Source: Bacteroidales bacterium (GTDB lineage Bacteria > Bacteroidota > Bacteroidia > Bacteroidales > UBA12077). From it: a DNA stretch of 35,366 bases. The notes beneath the pieces were generated by a model that saw only the letters and a list, made by a program, of their open reading frames with translations, did no database searches and was not told the origin of the DNA. Below are positions 15,373 to 23,048 of this stretch, in pieces. The position numbers were made by a program, and so were the translations under genes. The stretch spans positions 1-35,366 of the forward strand of contig WTBR01000121.1 in assembly GCA_013138975.1 (NCBI GenBank), written 5' to 3'. Within the stretch, counting starts at the first letter, position 1; the number at the start of each line of letters is the position of its first letter.

Positions 15373-17721
15373 TTATTCGTATCGTAAACTTTCAGTAGGA
15401 TTTTTAGATGCAGCACGGTATGCTTGAAAAAATACGGTTAATACTGCAACAATAAATGTAATAATCATTGCCATAGCAAATAAAAACACCGAGATCTCAA
15501 TTTTATAAGTAAATGATTCTAACCAATTTTTAGCAAAATAATAAGCAACAGGCCAAGCGATAATATTACTTATTACAACCCATTTAATAAATTCCCTTTC
15601 AAGAATAAATACAATAGATGAAATAGAACCTCCCAATGCCTTTCTAATACCAATCTCTTTAGTTCGTTGTTCTGCCGAATATGCCGATAAGCCAAATAAA
15701 CCTAAACAAGATAAAAGTATTGCAAGAATTGCAAAATAGTTGAACATTTTTCCAATTCGTTGTTCGTTGGTATATAATTCATTATACTGATCTGTTAATG
15801 TTTTATACGAAAATGAGTAATTTGGAAAATTTTCACTAATCCTTTTACTTATATCTTGAATTGTTGATTGAATATTTTTTGTGTCGATTTTAAGGATTAA
15901 GAAATCTGATGATTCTACTCTAGAAATAACCAATGGACCTATAGAGGAGTGCATTGAGGTGAAATGAAAATCTTTTATAACACCAATAATTTTAGCGGTT
16001 TTACGTGCTACAGTTATTTCAGTTCCAATAGGATCTTCTAAATCCATAAGCTTTACGGCAGATTCATTGATAATATATGAGCCTGTATCAACATTTAAAA
16101 TTGGACTGAAGTCTCGCCCTTCGATAAGTTCAAGTTCAAGTGTATTTATAAATTCATGATCAACTTCGCAAGTATTTATTAGATTCTGTGATTCAGGATC
16201 TTTACCGGGCCAATCTCCTCCATAGGTACCTTGTATTATGTTAACAGGAAGTGATGATGAAGAAGTAACATTTTTCACATCAGGATTTTCTAGCAATTTT
16301 GCTTTAATACTGGTAAAGTCCTTTGTAAAATCGCCTCCTAAATCGAGAACTAATTGATTCTCAATTTTGTATCCTAGATTTTTATTCTGAATGTAATGCA
16401 ATTGGTTTTTGACAATTAAAGAAACAATTATTAATGCAATAGAAATTGTAAATTGTGTTATTACCAGTGCTTGTTTGAAATATTTACCGCTTTTCCCTCG
16501 TATAGGTTCTTTTGATAAAATCTGTGTGCTTTTTATTCCGGATAAATATATTGCTGTATAACTCCCTGAAATTAAACCAGTAATAATTGTGATAAATACA
16601 AGCCAAATAATCTCTTTAAAAGAAAATACTTCCATCGTAATATTTTTCTGACTAATAGTATTAAATACCGGGAGCATAAAATCTACAAACAATAATGCAA
16701 AGAGCATGGCAATAAATGCTATAAAAAGAGATTCTCCTAAATATTGAGCAATTAATTGACCTCTTTTTGCACCTACAACTTTTCTGATTCCAACATCTGT
16801 AAGCCTCTTGGCAGCCTTAGCAGTAGATAGATTCATAAAATTTATACAAGCAATTATTAATATAAAAATCGATACCAAAGCAAAAATCTTAACATATTTT
16901 ATATCACCTAAAGTGGCGTATAATTCTTGAAGATGACTTGATTTTAAATGAATATCTTCAAGTGACTGAAGCCCAATGGTTCCTGCTTTAGTATCTTCAC
17001 CATATATTTTATTGAAATGAAATTCAACTTTCTTTCGTAATGTGTCAATATTAGTTTCAGCATAAATTTTTATATAAGGAAAACACATAAATGTACCCCA
17101 ATTGTCTTCTGAAGCTTTTAAATGATCATTAGAAAAAATATCAACAATAAAATCAAACTCAAAATGAGAATTAGAAGGGTAATCTTCAATAATTGCACTA
17201 ACCATGTACTCTTTATTTATATTTACTGTGATCGATTTGCCAATTGGATTTTCGTTTCCAAATATTTTTTGTGCAAGACTTTGGGTAAGAATTATTTCAT
17301 TTGTGTTTGAAAGTAATGAATCGGTTTGCTTTTCAATAATTTTAATGTTGAAAATTTTAAAGAACTCTGAGCTAGTATATAAACCAATATTATCTTTTAG
17401 AATAATTTCATCAACTCTCAGTTCAACGTCATTATTAAAATTCAAATTGACAGCTTCTTGAATTTCAGGGTATTCTTCTTTTAAGGATTTTGCTAAAGGT
17501 ATCGGCCCTACTGCAATATGCGTTTGTGGTAATCTAGCTATAATTCTGTAAATCATGCTTGAATCTTCATGAAATCGATCGTAACTCACTTCATCGTATA
17601 CCCATAGCATAATTAATATTGAGCAACTCATTCCCATAGCTAATCCAAGAATATTAATTCCGGAATAAAATAAATCGCGTTTTATATTTCTAATTGCAGT
17701 TAATAAATAATTTTTAAACAT
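15373..17721 (-). CDS. ABC transporter permease, MacB/FtsX type, with periplasmic core domain
   Basis: Inner-membrane protein of 782 aa with two repeats of the MacB_PCD plus FtsX layout: TM near 20-40, periplasmic domain about 45-275, three TMs at about 280-400 (with TDVGIRKVVGAKRGQL), then TM near 425, a second periplasmic domain about 445-660, and three TMs at the C-terminus (with TKEIGIRKALGG). The family couples ATP hydrolysis to periplasmic work or efflux rather than moving substrate through a pore. No ATPase is encoded nearby, so it must borrow one. Its divergent neighbours are a sigma-54-type regulator and kinase, and the shared gap has operator-like sites and a -24/-12-like element, so it is probably their target. 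Confidence 0.9.
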   Translation of the reverse strand: MFKNYLLTAIRNIKRDLFYSGINILGLAMGMSCSILIMLWVYDEVSYDRFHEDSSMIYRIIARLPQTHIAVGPIPLAKSLKEEYPEIQEAVNLNFNNDVELRVDEIILKDNIGLYTSSEFFKIFNIKIIEKQTDSLLSNTNEIILTQSLAQKIFGNENPIGKSITVNINKEYMVSAIIEDYPSNSHFEFDFIVDIFSNDHLKASEDNWGTFMCFPYIKIYAETNIDTLRKKVEFHFNKIYGEDTKAGTIGLQSLEDIHLKSSHLQELYATLGDIKYVKIFALVSIFILIIACINFMNLSTAKAAKRLTDVGIRKVVGAKRGQLIAQYLGESLFIAFIAMLFALLFVDFMLPVFNTISQKNITMEVFSFKEIIWLVFITIITGLISGSYTAIYLSGIKSTQILSKEPIRGKSGKYFKQALVITQFTISIALIIVSLIVKNQLHYIQNKNLGYKIENQLVLDLGGDFTKDFTSIKAKLLENPDVKNVTSSSSLPVNIIQGTYGGDWPGKDPESQNLINTCEVDHEFINTLELELIEGRDFSPILNVDTGSYIINESAVKLMDLEDPIGTEITVARKTAKIIGVIKDFHFTSMHSSIGPLVISRVESSDFLILKIDTKNIQSTIQDISKRISENFPNYSFSYKTLTDQYNELYTNEQRIGKMFNYFAILAILLSCLGLFGLSAYSAEQRTKEIGIRKALGGSISSIVFILEREFIKWVVISNIIAWPVAYYFAKNWLESFTYKIEISVFLFAMAMIITFIVAVLTVFFQAYRAASKNPTESLRYE

Positions 17722-17756
17722 GGCAGATTTTTTATTTTAATACTTTAATGCTATAC

Positions 17757-17771
17757 CCAATTTAGATGCCA
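17757..17771 (-). promoter_or_regulatory. Candidate sigma-54 (-24/-12) promoter of the ABC permease
   Basis: Minus strand reads TGGCATCTAAATTGG: a GG dinucleotide, then 10 bases, then GG. The sigma-54 consensus is TGGCACG-N4-TTGC (GG-N10-GC), so the -24 half is good and the -12 half has one mismatch in the key dinucleotide. The predicted start leaves a leader of about 24 nt before the ATG at 17721. The neighbouring regulator belongs to the sigma-54 activator class. Confidence 0.5.
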
Positions 17772-17836
17772 TTGTTTATAATTATCTATAGTTAAGTTAC
17801 TTGGCATGGTTTGAGTAAGATGTTTAATATTCAAAG

Positions 17837-17874
17837 TGTCCATGAGTATACATATAAGTGTCCATGAGTGGACA
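17837..17874. promoter_or_regulatory. Paired operator-like sites (probable enhancer for the sigma-54 activator)
   Basis: A 16-bp palindrome TGTCCATGAGTGGACA (17859-17874; arms TGTCCA/TGGACA) and an imperfect copy TGTCCATGAGTATACA (17837-17852). They are spaced 22 bp start to start, two helical turns, hence on the same face of the helix. They lie about 75 and 97 bp upstream of the candidate -24 element of the permease and just before the regulator gene, fitting an activator binding site that could also serve autoregulation. Confidence 0.65.
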
Positions 17875-17926
17875 GTTCTGATATTTTTATTTACCTTTGA
17901 TAAAGCTTACAAATTGCAAATATATT

Positions 17927-19300
17927 ATGAACGATCAAAATAATAGAATCCTTATAGTAGATGATGATGAATATATTCTCTTAAGTCTAAGAGTACTTTT
18001 AGAACCCGAGTTTGGAGAAATTATTTGTTTAACTGATCCAAATAAAATTCCGGATACATTAAAAGAACATAATATTGATACAGTTCTTTTAGATATGAAT
18101 TATTCGCAAGGAGAAACGAGTGGTAAGGAAGGGATTTTCTGGCTTAAAAATATTTTAAATATTGATCCGGATATAAATGTATTACTTATTACTGCATATG
18201 GAGATTTAACTACGGCAGTAGAGGCCTTGAAATACGGCGCTATTGATTTTATCGTTAAACCTTGGAACAACGAAAAGCTGATAGCAACAATAAATTCAGT
18301 TTTAAAGTTTAGTAGTAATAAACGAGAAGTAAAAAAGCTAAAGTCAAAACAAAAAGCATTAATAACTGCCTTGGAATCAGATCTTCCTGAAATTATTGGA
18401 CAATCGGCAATCATGAAAGAATTGTACCAATTTATTGATAAAGTTGCTAAAGCAGATGCAAATGTATTAATACAGGGAGAAAATGGTACTGGGAAAGAGC
18501 TGTTTGCACGGGCATTACACAAAAGATCTCAAAGATCAGAACATCCATTTATAAATGTCGATTTAGGCGCTATAACTGAAACATTATTTGAAAGTGAAAT
18601 GTTTGGTCATAAAAAAGGAGCATATACCGATGCAAAAGAAGACCGAATTGGACGTTTTGAAGCAGGGAGTGAAGGAACAATTTTTCTGGATGAAATAGCT
18701 AACTTACCAATAGCACAGCAATCAAAACTTTTGTCGGTTATACAAAACCGCGAAGTATTTCCGGTTGGGAGTAACACAGCAGTTAAAATTGATGTAAGAT
18801 TAATTTGCGCTACCAATGCATCTTTAAAAGAATTGATCGAAAAGAATTTATTCCGTCAGGATTTATTATACAGAATTAATACCGTAGAAATAACTATTCC
18901 TCCACTGCGCGAAAGAATTGATGATATTCCCTTATTGGCAAATCATTTTATCGAAAAATATTGTAAAAAATATAGAAGACAACACATCAAATTACCCGAC
19001 TATGTGGAAAGGAAATTGCAAAAATATCATTGGCCGGGAAATATTCGGGAGTTGCAGCACACTATAGAAAGGGGAATTATAATGACTACCGATAATATAT
19101 TTAAATCATCTGATTTTGATTTTTTGGAAGGAAAGGAGTCAAACGAGAATCCTTTTGAAAATTATAGCTTGGAAAATCTTGAAAAGTGGGCAGTGTCAAA
19201 TTGTTTAAAGAAGCATACAGGAAACATTTCACGAGCGGCAAATGAGTTGGGTTTAACACGTGGTGCTTTATACAGGAGGATAGAGAAATATGATATTTAA
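17927..19300 (+). CDS. Sigma-54-dependent response regulator, NtrC family
   Basis: DNA-binding transcription activator of 457 aa. An N-terminal receiver (acidic pocket D12-D14, phospho-acceptor Asp56 in LLDMNY, Thr in LLITAYGD, Lys in FIVKPW) is followed by an AAA+ domain at about 140-375 with Walker A GENGTGKE, the sigma-54 contact loop GAYTDA in place of GAFTGA, Walker B GTIFLDEIA and the arginine-finger region. A Fis-type helix-turn-helix (GNISRAANELGLTRGALYRRI) ends the protein. The ATG at 17927 was preferred over a TTG at 17897, because it gives the standard short lead into the receiver. The kinase gene overlaps its 3' end. Likely targets are the divergent permease and itself. Confidence 0.92.
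   Translation: MNDQNNRILIVDDDEYILLSLRVLLEPEFGEIICLTDPNKIPDTLKEHNIDTVLLDMNYSQGETSGKEGIFWLKNILNIDPDINVLLITAYGDLTTAVEALKYGAIDFIVKPWNNEKLIATINSVLKFSSNKREVKKLKSKQKALITALESDLPEIIGQSAIMKELYQFIDKVAKADANVLIQGENGTGKELFARALHKRSQRSEHPFINVDLGAITETLFESEMFGHKKGAYTDAKEDRIGRFEAGSEGTIFLDEIANLPIAQQSKLLSVIQNREVFPVGSNTAVKIDVRLICATNASLKELIEKNLFRQDLLYRINTVEITIPPLRERIDDIPLLANHFIEKYCKKYRRQHIKLPDYVERKLQKYHWPGNIRELQHTIERGIIMTTDNIFKSSDFDFLEGKESNENPFENYSLENLEKWAVSNCLKKHTGNISRAANELGLTRGALYRRIEKYDI
19275..19280 (+). promoter_or_regulatory. Shine-Dalgarno site of the kinase inside the regulator gene
   Basis: GGAGGA nine bases before the ATG at 19290, within the last codons of the regulator. It sets the kinase start and supports coupled translation. 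Confidence 0.65.
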
Positions 19301-20618
19301 TAACTTTAAAATTAAATTTTTTATTAGGATTTTAATTTTAGCACTGGCTATTTTAGCCTTAGTTTATTCAATATTAATTCTGAATAGTTTTATTAGATCC
19401 CTATTTGCTTTTGCATTTTGCATATTAAGTATTTCTGAATTATTAAAGTTTACCAATAAAACGAATAAAGATTTTAATTCATTTTTAAATGCACTTATCT
19501 ACGAAGATTTTACAAATTTATATTCCAAATCTAAAATACGTGAGTCAAATGTATATGAGTTGTTTAATAAATTAAACGAAAAGTATCGAAAAATTGCATT
19601 TGAAAAAGAAGTACAACATGCATTTTTGCAAACAATTGTTAAGCATATTAACATTGGTATTATTGTATTAGATAAAGAAAATAAAGTTGTATTAATAAAT
19701 AGCTTTTTACTCGAATTATTAAAAGCTAATACAATTAATACATTAGATGAATTAGGTCAAAAATCAATATTATTAAAAAATGAAATTGAAGGCATCTCAA
19801 TTAATAAGCCAAAACTTCTTGAATTAACTCTGTATGGCGAGTTATTCCGGCTTTCAATTAATAGTTCAAGTTTTAAACTTGAAGGTAATCAGTATAAACT
19901 TGTATCAATCCAAGATATTAATATGGAGTTGGATGAGCAAGAAATAAGCTCATGGCAAAAACTAATTAGAGTATTAACGCATGAGATAATGAATTCTGTC
20001 ACACCCATAAGCTCTTTGTCGTCAAGTTTAAATAATTTATTAATAAAAGCGATTAGCGAGAATAAGGTAGATTCAAAACACCTGGAGTATTTATCAAAAG
20101 GATTAAATGCAGTGCAGGATAGGAGTGAAGGATTGATTAAGTTTACAGAAGCATATAAGAAACTTACCCAAATAAAACATCCGGAGTTTACGAAAGTGAA
20201 TGTTAAAAAATTATTTGAAAGCATTGTTTTATTGCATAAAGCAAAAATCGAAGAACATAAAATTTTAATAAATATATCAGTAAGTAATGATGCTAATTTA
20301 TTAGCAGATAAGCTGATGTTAGAACAGGTATTAATAAATTTGGTAAATAATTCAATACAGGCAATAGAAAATTTAGATAAACCTCAGGTTAATTTAAAAT
20401 GTTTTGAAGAAAAAGGTCGTATTTCTATACAAGTTATAGATAATGGAAAAGGAATTGATGAAGATAAAATTGATAAGATTTTCATACCGTTTTTCACTAC
20501 AAAAGATCAAGGATCAGGTATTGGATTAAGTTTCGCACGTCAAGTAATGAGATTACATAAAGGAAGTATTAACGTAAAATCAGTGCCTGAAGAAACAATT
20601 TTCACAATAAAATTTTAA
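19290..20618 (+). CDS. Sensor histidine kinase (NtrY-like), partner of the upstream regulator
   Basis: Membrane kinase of 442 aa: two N-terminal TM segments (about residues 9-29 and 32-50) with almost no periplasmic loop, a PAS-like domain at about 110-210 (IGIIVLDKENKVVLIN), HisKA with phospho-His in LTHEIMNSVTPI near residue 231, and HATPase with N box NLVNNSIQAI, G1 DNGKGI, and FFTTKDQGSGIGLS. HEIMNSVTP is the H-box form of NtrY-type kinases. With no extracytoplasmic sensor it probably reads a membrane or cytosolic cue. The start overlaps the regulator gene by 11 bases, marking them as a cognate pair. Confidence 0.92.
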   Translation: MIFNNFKIKFFIRILILALAILALVYSILILNSFIRSLFAFAFCILSISELLKFTNKTNKDFNSFLNALIYEDFTNLYSKSKIRESNVYELFNKLNEKYRKIAFEKEVQHAFLQTIVKHINIGIIVLDKENKVVLINSFLLELLKANTINTLDELGQKSILLKNEIEGISINKPKLLELTLYGELFRLSINSSSFKLEGNQYKLVSIQDINMELDEQEISSWQKLIRVLTHEIMNSVTPISSLSSSLNNLLIKAISENKVDSKHLEYLSKGLNAVQDRSEGLIKFTEAYKKLTQIKHPEFTKVNVKKLFESIVLLHKAKIEEHKILINISVSNDANLLADKLMLEQVLINLVNNSIQAIENLDKPQVNLKCFEEKGRISIQVIDNGKGIDEDKIDKIFIPFFTTKDQGSGIGLSFARQVMRLHKGSINVKSVPEETIFTIKF

Positions 20619-20722
20619 TAGAATAGTAAACTAATAAAATCGCCTTCAATTGTAAAAGCAGCAGGGACAAAAGAAAAAATCATATCATCAATTTGATCTA
20701 ATTCACCCTTCCAGATATTAAA
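20615..20722 (-). pseudogene. Decayed C-terminal remnant of a SpoIIE-type phosphatase gene
   Basis: The minus-strand frame from 20722 reads FNIWKGELDQIDDMIF and continues to a stop at 20615-20617. Residues 1105-1120 of the phosphatase encoded at 23049-26426 are FNNWKGDLDQIDDLIF, the end of the PP2C domain with its metal-binding Asp pair. DNA identity to 23069-23118 is high (atcatcaatttgatctaa is shared exactly). A stop codon precedes the frame, and nothing else of the domain is recognisable upstream. The remnant reaches the kinase stop codon on the other strand. Confidence 0.7.
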
Positions 20723-20888
20723 TTAAAATTCCGAAACCAATTTCAGTTTTGTGTTTGCTTAAGTAATAATTTCTAATCATATTTAATTTTCAGAAATTTT
20801 AGCAAAATTGCTATTGTAAATATTGATAATTTGTTTTGTCATTGTTTTTTAATAACTTACGTAATATTCATGTTTAATATTTTTTAAA

Positions 20889-21578
20889 ATGAATAAAACA
20901 GATATATTCATATCTTACACCGAGAGATTAATTCATGATGGAATATACTCATTAATTACTACTCATGGAGGATATAATATTGTTGGATCATCTGAAAATA
21001 ATGATGAAATTTTCAAATTACTTAAACAGCATTCTTTTAAAATTTTAATTATTGAATTTAGTTTCCCCAATCGGTGCAGTTTAAAATATATTTCTAAAAT
21101 AAAAACTGACTTTCCCGATATTAAATTACTCTTAATTTCTTCTCTTTTTACGCAAGGATTAATACATAATTTTATTGAGTTGGGTGTAGATGCTTATATC
21201 CTGAAAGGCTGTACTCAAGCTGGTTTATTTACAGCACTTGAAAAAATAGAGAATAATGATAAATATTACTGTCCTACTATTACACATTTGTTACTTGATG
21301 AGTTTAAAAATAATAACGAAAAAAAGAGTGAAGTGCTAACATCAAGAGAAAGTGAAGTTTTGAAGTTTTTAATTGATGGACAAGCTAATACTCGTATTGC
21401 TAAAGGATTAAATATTAGTTTACATACTGTAAAAACACACCGTAAAAATATAATGGATAAATTCGGGGCAAATAATTTAATTTCAGTTCTTCGTTATGCT
21501 TGTAGAGAGCAATTAATAGATCAGGATAATGGATTCTTCTGTGCTTCATGTCCGCATAAAATTGCCACCTGCAATTAA
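20889..21578 (+). CDS. LuxR/NarL-type regulator with degenerate receiver and Cys-rich tail
   Basis: A 229-aa regulator: receiver-like domain at about 1-125 and LuxR helix-turn-helix at about 148-205 (LTSRESEVLKFLIDGQ, ISLHTVKTHRKNIMDKF). The receiver lacks the usual chemistry: the acidic pair near residue 10 is Ser-Tyr, and the phospho-acceptor Asp is Glu56 (ILIIEFSFPN), while the Lys of YILKG remains. It may act without phosphorylation, in a permanently on-like form or through ligand or partner binding. The last residues, FFCASCPHKIATC, hold three Cys in C-x2-C-x6-C spacing plus a His, which could bind metal or sense redox. No kinase is adjacent. The lipoprotein gene 215 bases downstream on the same strand is a possible target. 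Confidence 0.85.
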   Translation: MNKTDIFISYTERLIHDGIYSLITTHGGYNIVGSSENNDEIFKLLKQHSFKILIIEFSFPNRCSLKYISKIKTDFPDIKLLLISSLFTQGLIHNFIELGVDAYILKGCTQAGLFTALEKIENNDKYYCPTITHLLLDEFKNNNEKKSEVLTSRESEVLKFLIDGQANTRIAKGLNISLHTVKTHRKNIMDKFGANNLISVLRYACREQLIDQDNGFFCASCPHKIATCN

Positions 21579-21744
21579 CTCCTATCTTCTTTTATATTAT
21601 TTAGAGATTAGAAAAACATCCTAAATTACTACATGAATAATCGGGTTAGATAAGTTAATTCATCTTTTCACTAGTGGATATAAGCTTTTATTGTATTGAC
21701 AATAAACGAATTAGTGACGTACCTTTATTGTTAATATAAAACTA

Positions 21745-21755
21745 AGAAAGGAGGT
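21745..21755 (+). promoter_or_regulatory. Unusually strong anti-SD complement far upstream of the lipoprotein start
   Basis: AGAAAGGAGGT is complementary to 11 bases of the usual 16S 3' tail, yet it lies 38 bases before the ATG at 21794. Five bases after its GG a CTG opens a five-codon frame ending at 21777. It may be a ribosome standby site or a tiny leader, or chance. Confidence 0.35.
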
Positions 21756-21793
21756 TAAGCTGATTTTATTATTATAAACCTAAAAAAAACGAT

Positions 21794-22993
21794 ATGAAAA
21801 GGAAAAATTATTTACTTGGTATTGGATTGTCGGTTATTATTGTTGTGTTTTTTCAATGCGAAATGCAGGAAAGACTTGATGACTTAGATTCTATAGATGA
21901 TAGTATAGAGAGTTCTTCATTACTAAAAGGAGGCTCAGGAGATCAAGAGTTCGGAAATAATTTATCATATCCGGTAATATGGTCAGATGGTGTAACAAAA
22001 GTATTAAGAGGAGACCCCGGTGTGGAACCTATGCTATTAGGTGAATGGTGGTATTGTTGGGGTACTGAAGCTGCAGAACCTACCGATATTGCATTAAGTT
22101 GTTTGCCTGATCCTGACAATGAGTTGTTTTGTGATAATGGTGTCGCAGGTACGGTTGACTCAACAAATGTTCCTGGCGAAGACTGGCTTAAAGCTTATAT
22201 ACAAAAAGACGCATCTAATGTTTGGCAAGCAGGAACAGCAGACGGAAGTGCAAGCCCTGTTATTGTAGATTTTATTGATTGGGGAGATAATTTGGAATCA
22301 GTTGATTGGTATACTCGATCTCAAGTAAGAACAGAAGTTGTATTGTTTAAAACACTAGACCCTGCAATGCTTGAATACACAATGAGGCATGTTACCGGTT
22401 GGGGAATAAACGAAGTACACGGGCTTGCAGTATCACAAGAAAACGCAATAATTGAAGGAACAGGTCTACAATCAACAATTTATTCAGGTTGTGCTCGCTT
22501 AACAATTCAAAAACTACTTGTTGATAGAGAAGATCCTAATCTGACGAATTTAGTTTGGGTTCAAAATGAAGGTTGGACAAAGGATACAACCTATGTTGGA
22601 GAATTGGTAAACCCACCTATTTTTAACTTACCAGTATATGAAGGCGAGGATGGACCCGGATATTACGCAGCAGAAATAAATGTAAAAGGGAAAATAATAT
22701 ATGGATATACATGGAATGTTAAGAAATTAAACGATCAAATAGTGAATGGAGGAGAAGCAGCTGGTTGTTATCGTATAACTTTTAGTTTTGATAAAAATGC
22801 ACCAGTCCAGCTTAATACTTTTTTTGAAGAAGGCATTACTGAAATACTTGTGCCTCTTGAGGAAGAGGAAATTGCAACAAAAAGCAGTGATGGCGAAATT
22901 AATGGGGGAGCAACACCTGTTGTTGACTTCAATAAAAACATAAGCTATATTGATATATTGATACACGAAAGATCTGGCGGAGGTCATCGATAA
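21794..22993 (+). CDS. Exported lipoprotein-like protein of unknown function
   Basis: A 399-aa protein I do not recognise. The N-terminus has a basic start, a hydrophobic stretch (LGIGLSVIIVVFF) and Cys22 in an FFQC context, a loose lipobox acceptable in Bacteroidota. It is followed by an acidic linker (ERLDDLDSIDDSIESS) and a Gly-rich turn. The body is rich in Trp, Asp and Gly with beta-strand character (GEWWYCWGTEAAEP, VIVDFIDWGDNLESVDWYTRSQVRTEVVLF). Cys residues near 91, 105, 115, 235 and 327 could form disulfides. The C-terminus ends SGGGHR with no sorting domain. It sits between an orphan LuxR regulator and a convergent SpoIIE sensor. A secreted, surface-anchored role is likely; a function is not assigned. 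Confidence 0.7.
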   Translation: MKRKNYLLGIGLSVIIVVFFQCEMQERLDDLDSIDDSIESSSLLKGGSGDQEFGNNLSYPVIWSDGVTKVLRGDPGVEPMLLGEWWYCWGTEAAEPTDIALSCLPDPDNELFCDNGVAGTVDSTNVPGEDWLKAYIQKDASNVWQAGTADGSASPVIVDFIDWGDNLESVDWYTRSQVRTEVVLFKTLDPAMLEYTMRHVTGWGINEVHGLAVSQENAIIEGTGLQSTIYSGCARLTIQKLLVDREDPNLTNLVWVQNEGWTKDTTYVGELVNPPIFNLPVYEGEDGPGYYAAEINVKGKIIYGYTWNVKKLNDQIVNGGEAAGCYRITFSFDKNAPVQLNTFFEEGITEILVPLEEEEIATKSSDGEINGGATPVVDFNKNISYIDILIHERSGGGHR

Positions 22994-23009
22994 TAGATTG
23001 TAATTTTAG

Positions 23010-23042
23010 TTCGCAGCCAATAAATAATTTATTGGCTGCGAA
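23010..23042. terminator. Bidirectional terminator between the lipoprotein and SpoIIE sensor genes
   Basis: Perfect 15-bp stem (TTCGCAGCCAATAAA / TTTATTGGCTGCGAA) with a 3-base loop, midway between two convergent stop codons. The flanks are AT-rich but without a long T run. Confidence 0.8.
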
Positions 23043-23048
23043 TTATAA

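Noticed and set aside
17810..17825. Plus-strand TTGGCATGGTTTGAGT as a sigma-54 promoter for the regulator gene
   Set aside because: The -24 half looks good, but the -12 position reads GT with no TTGC, and it is farther from its gene than expected.
17897..17926. TTG start ten codons before the response regulator
   Set aside because: The ATG at 17927 gives the usual short lead-in to the receiver domain.
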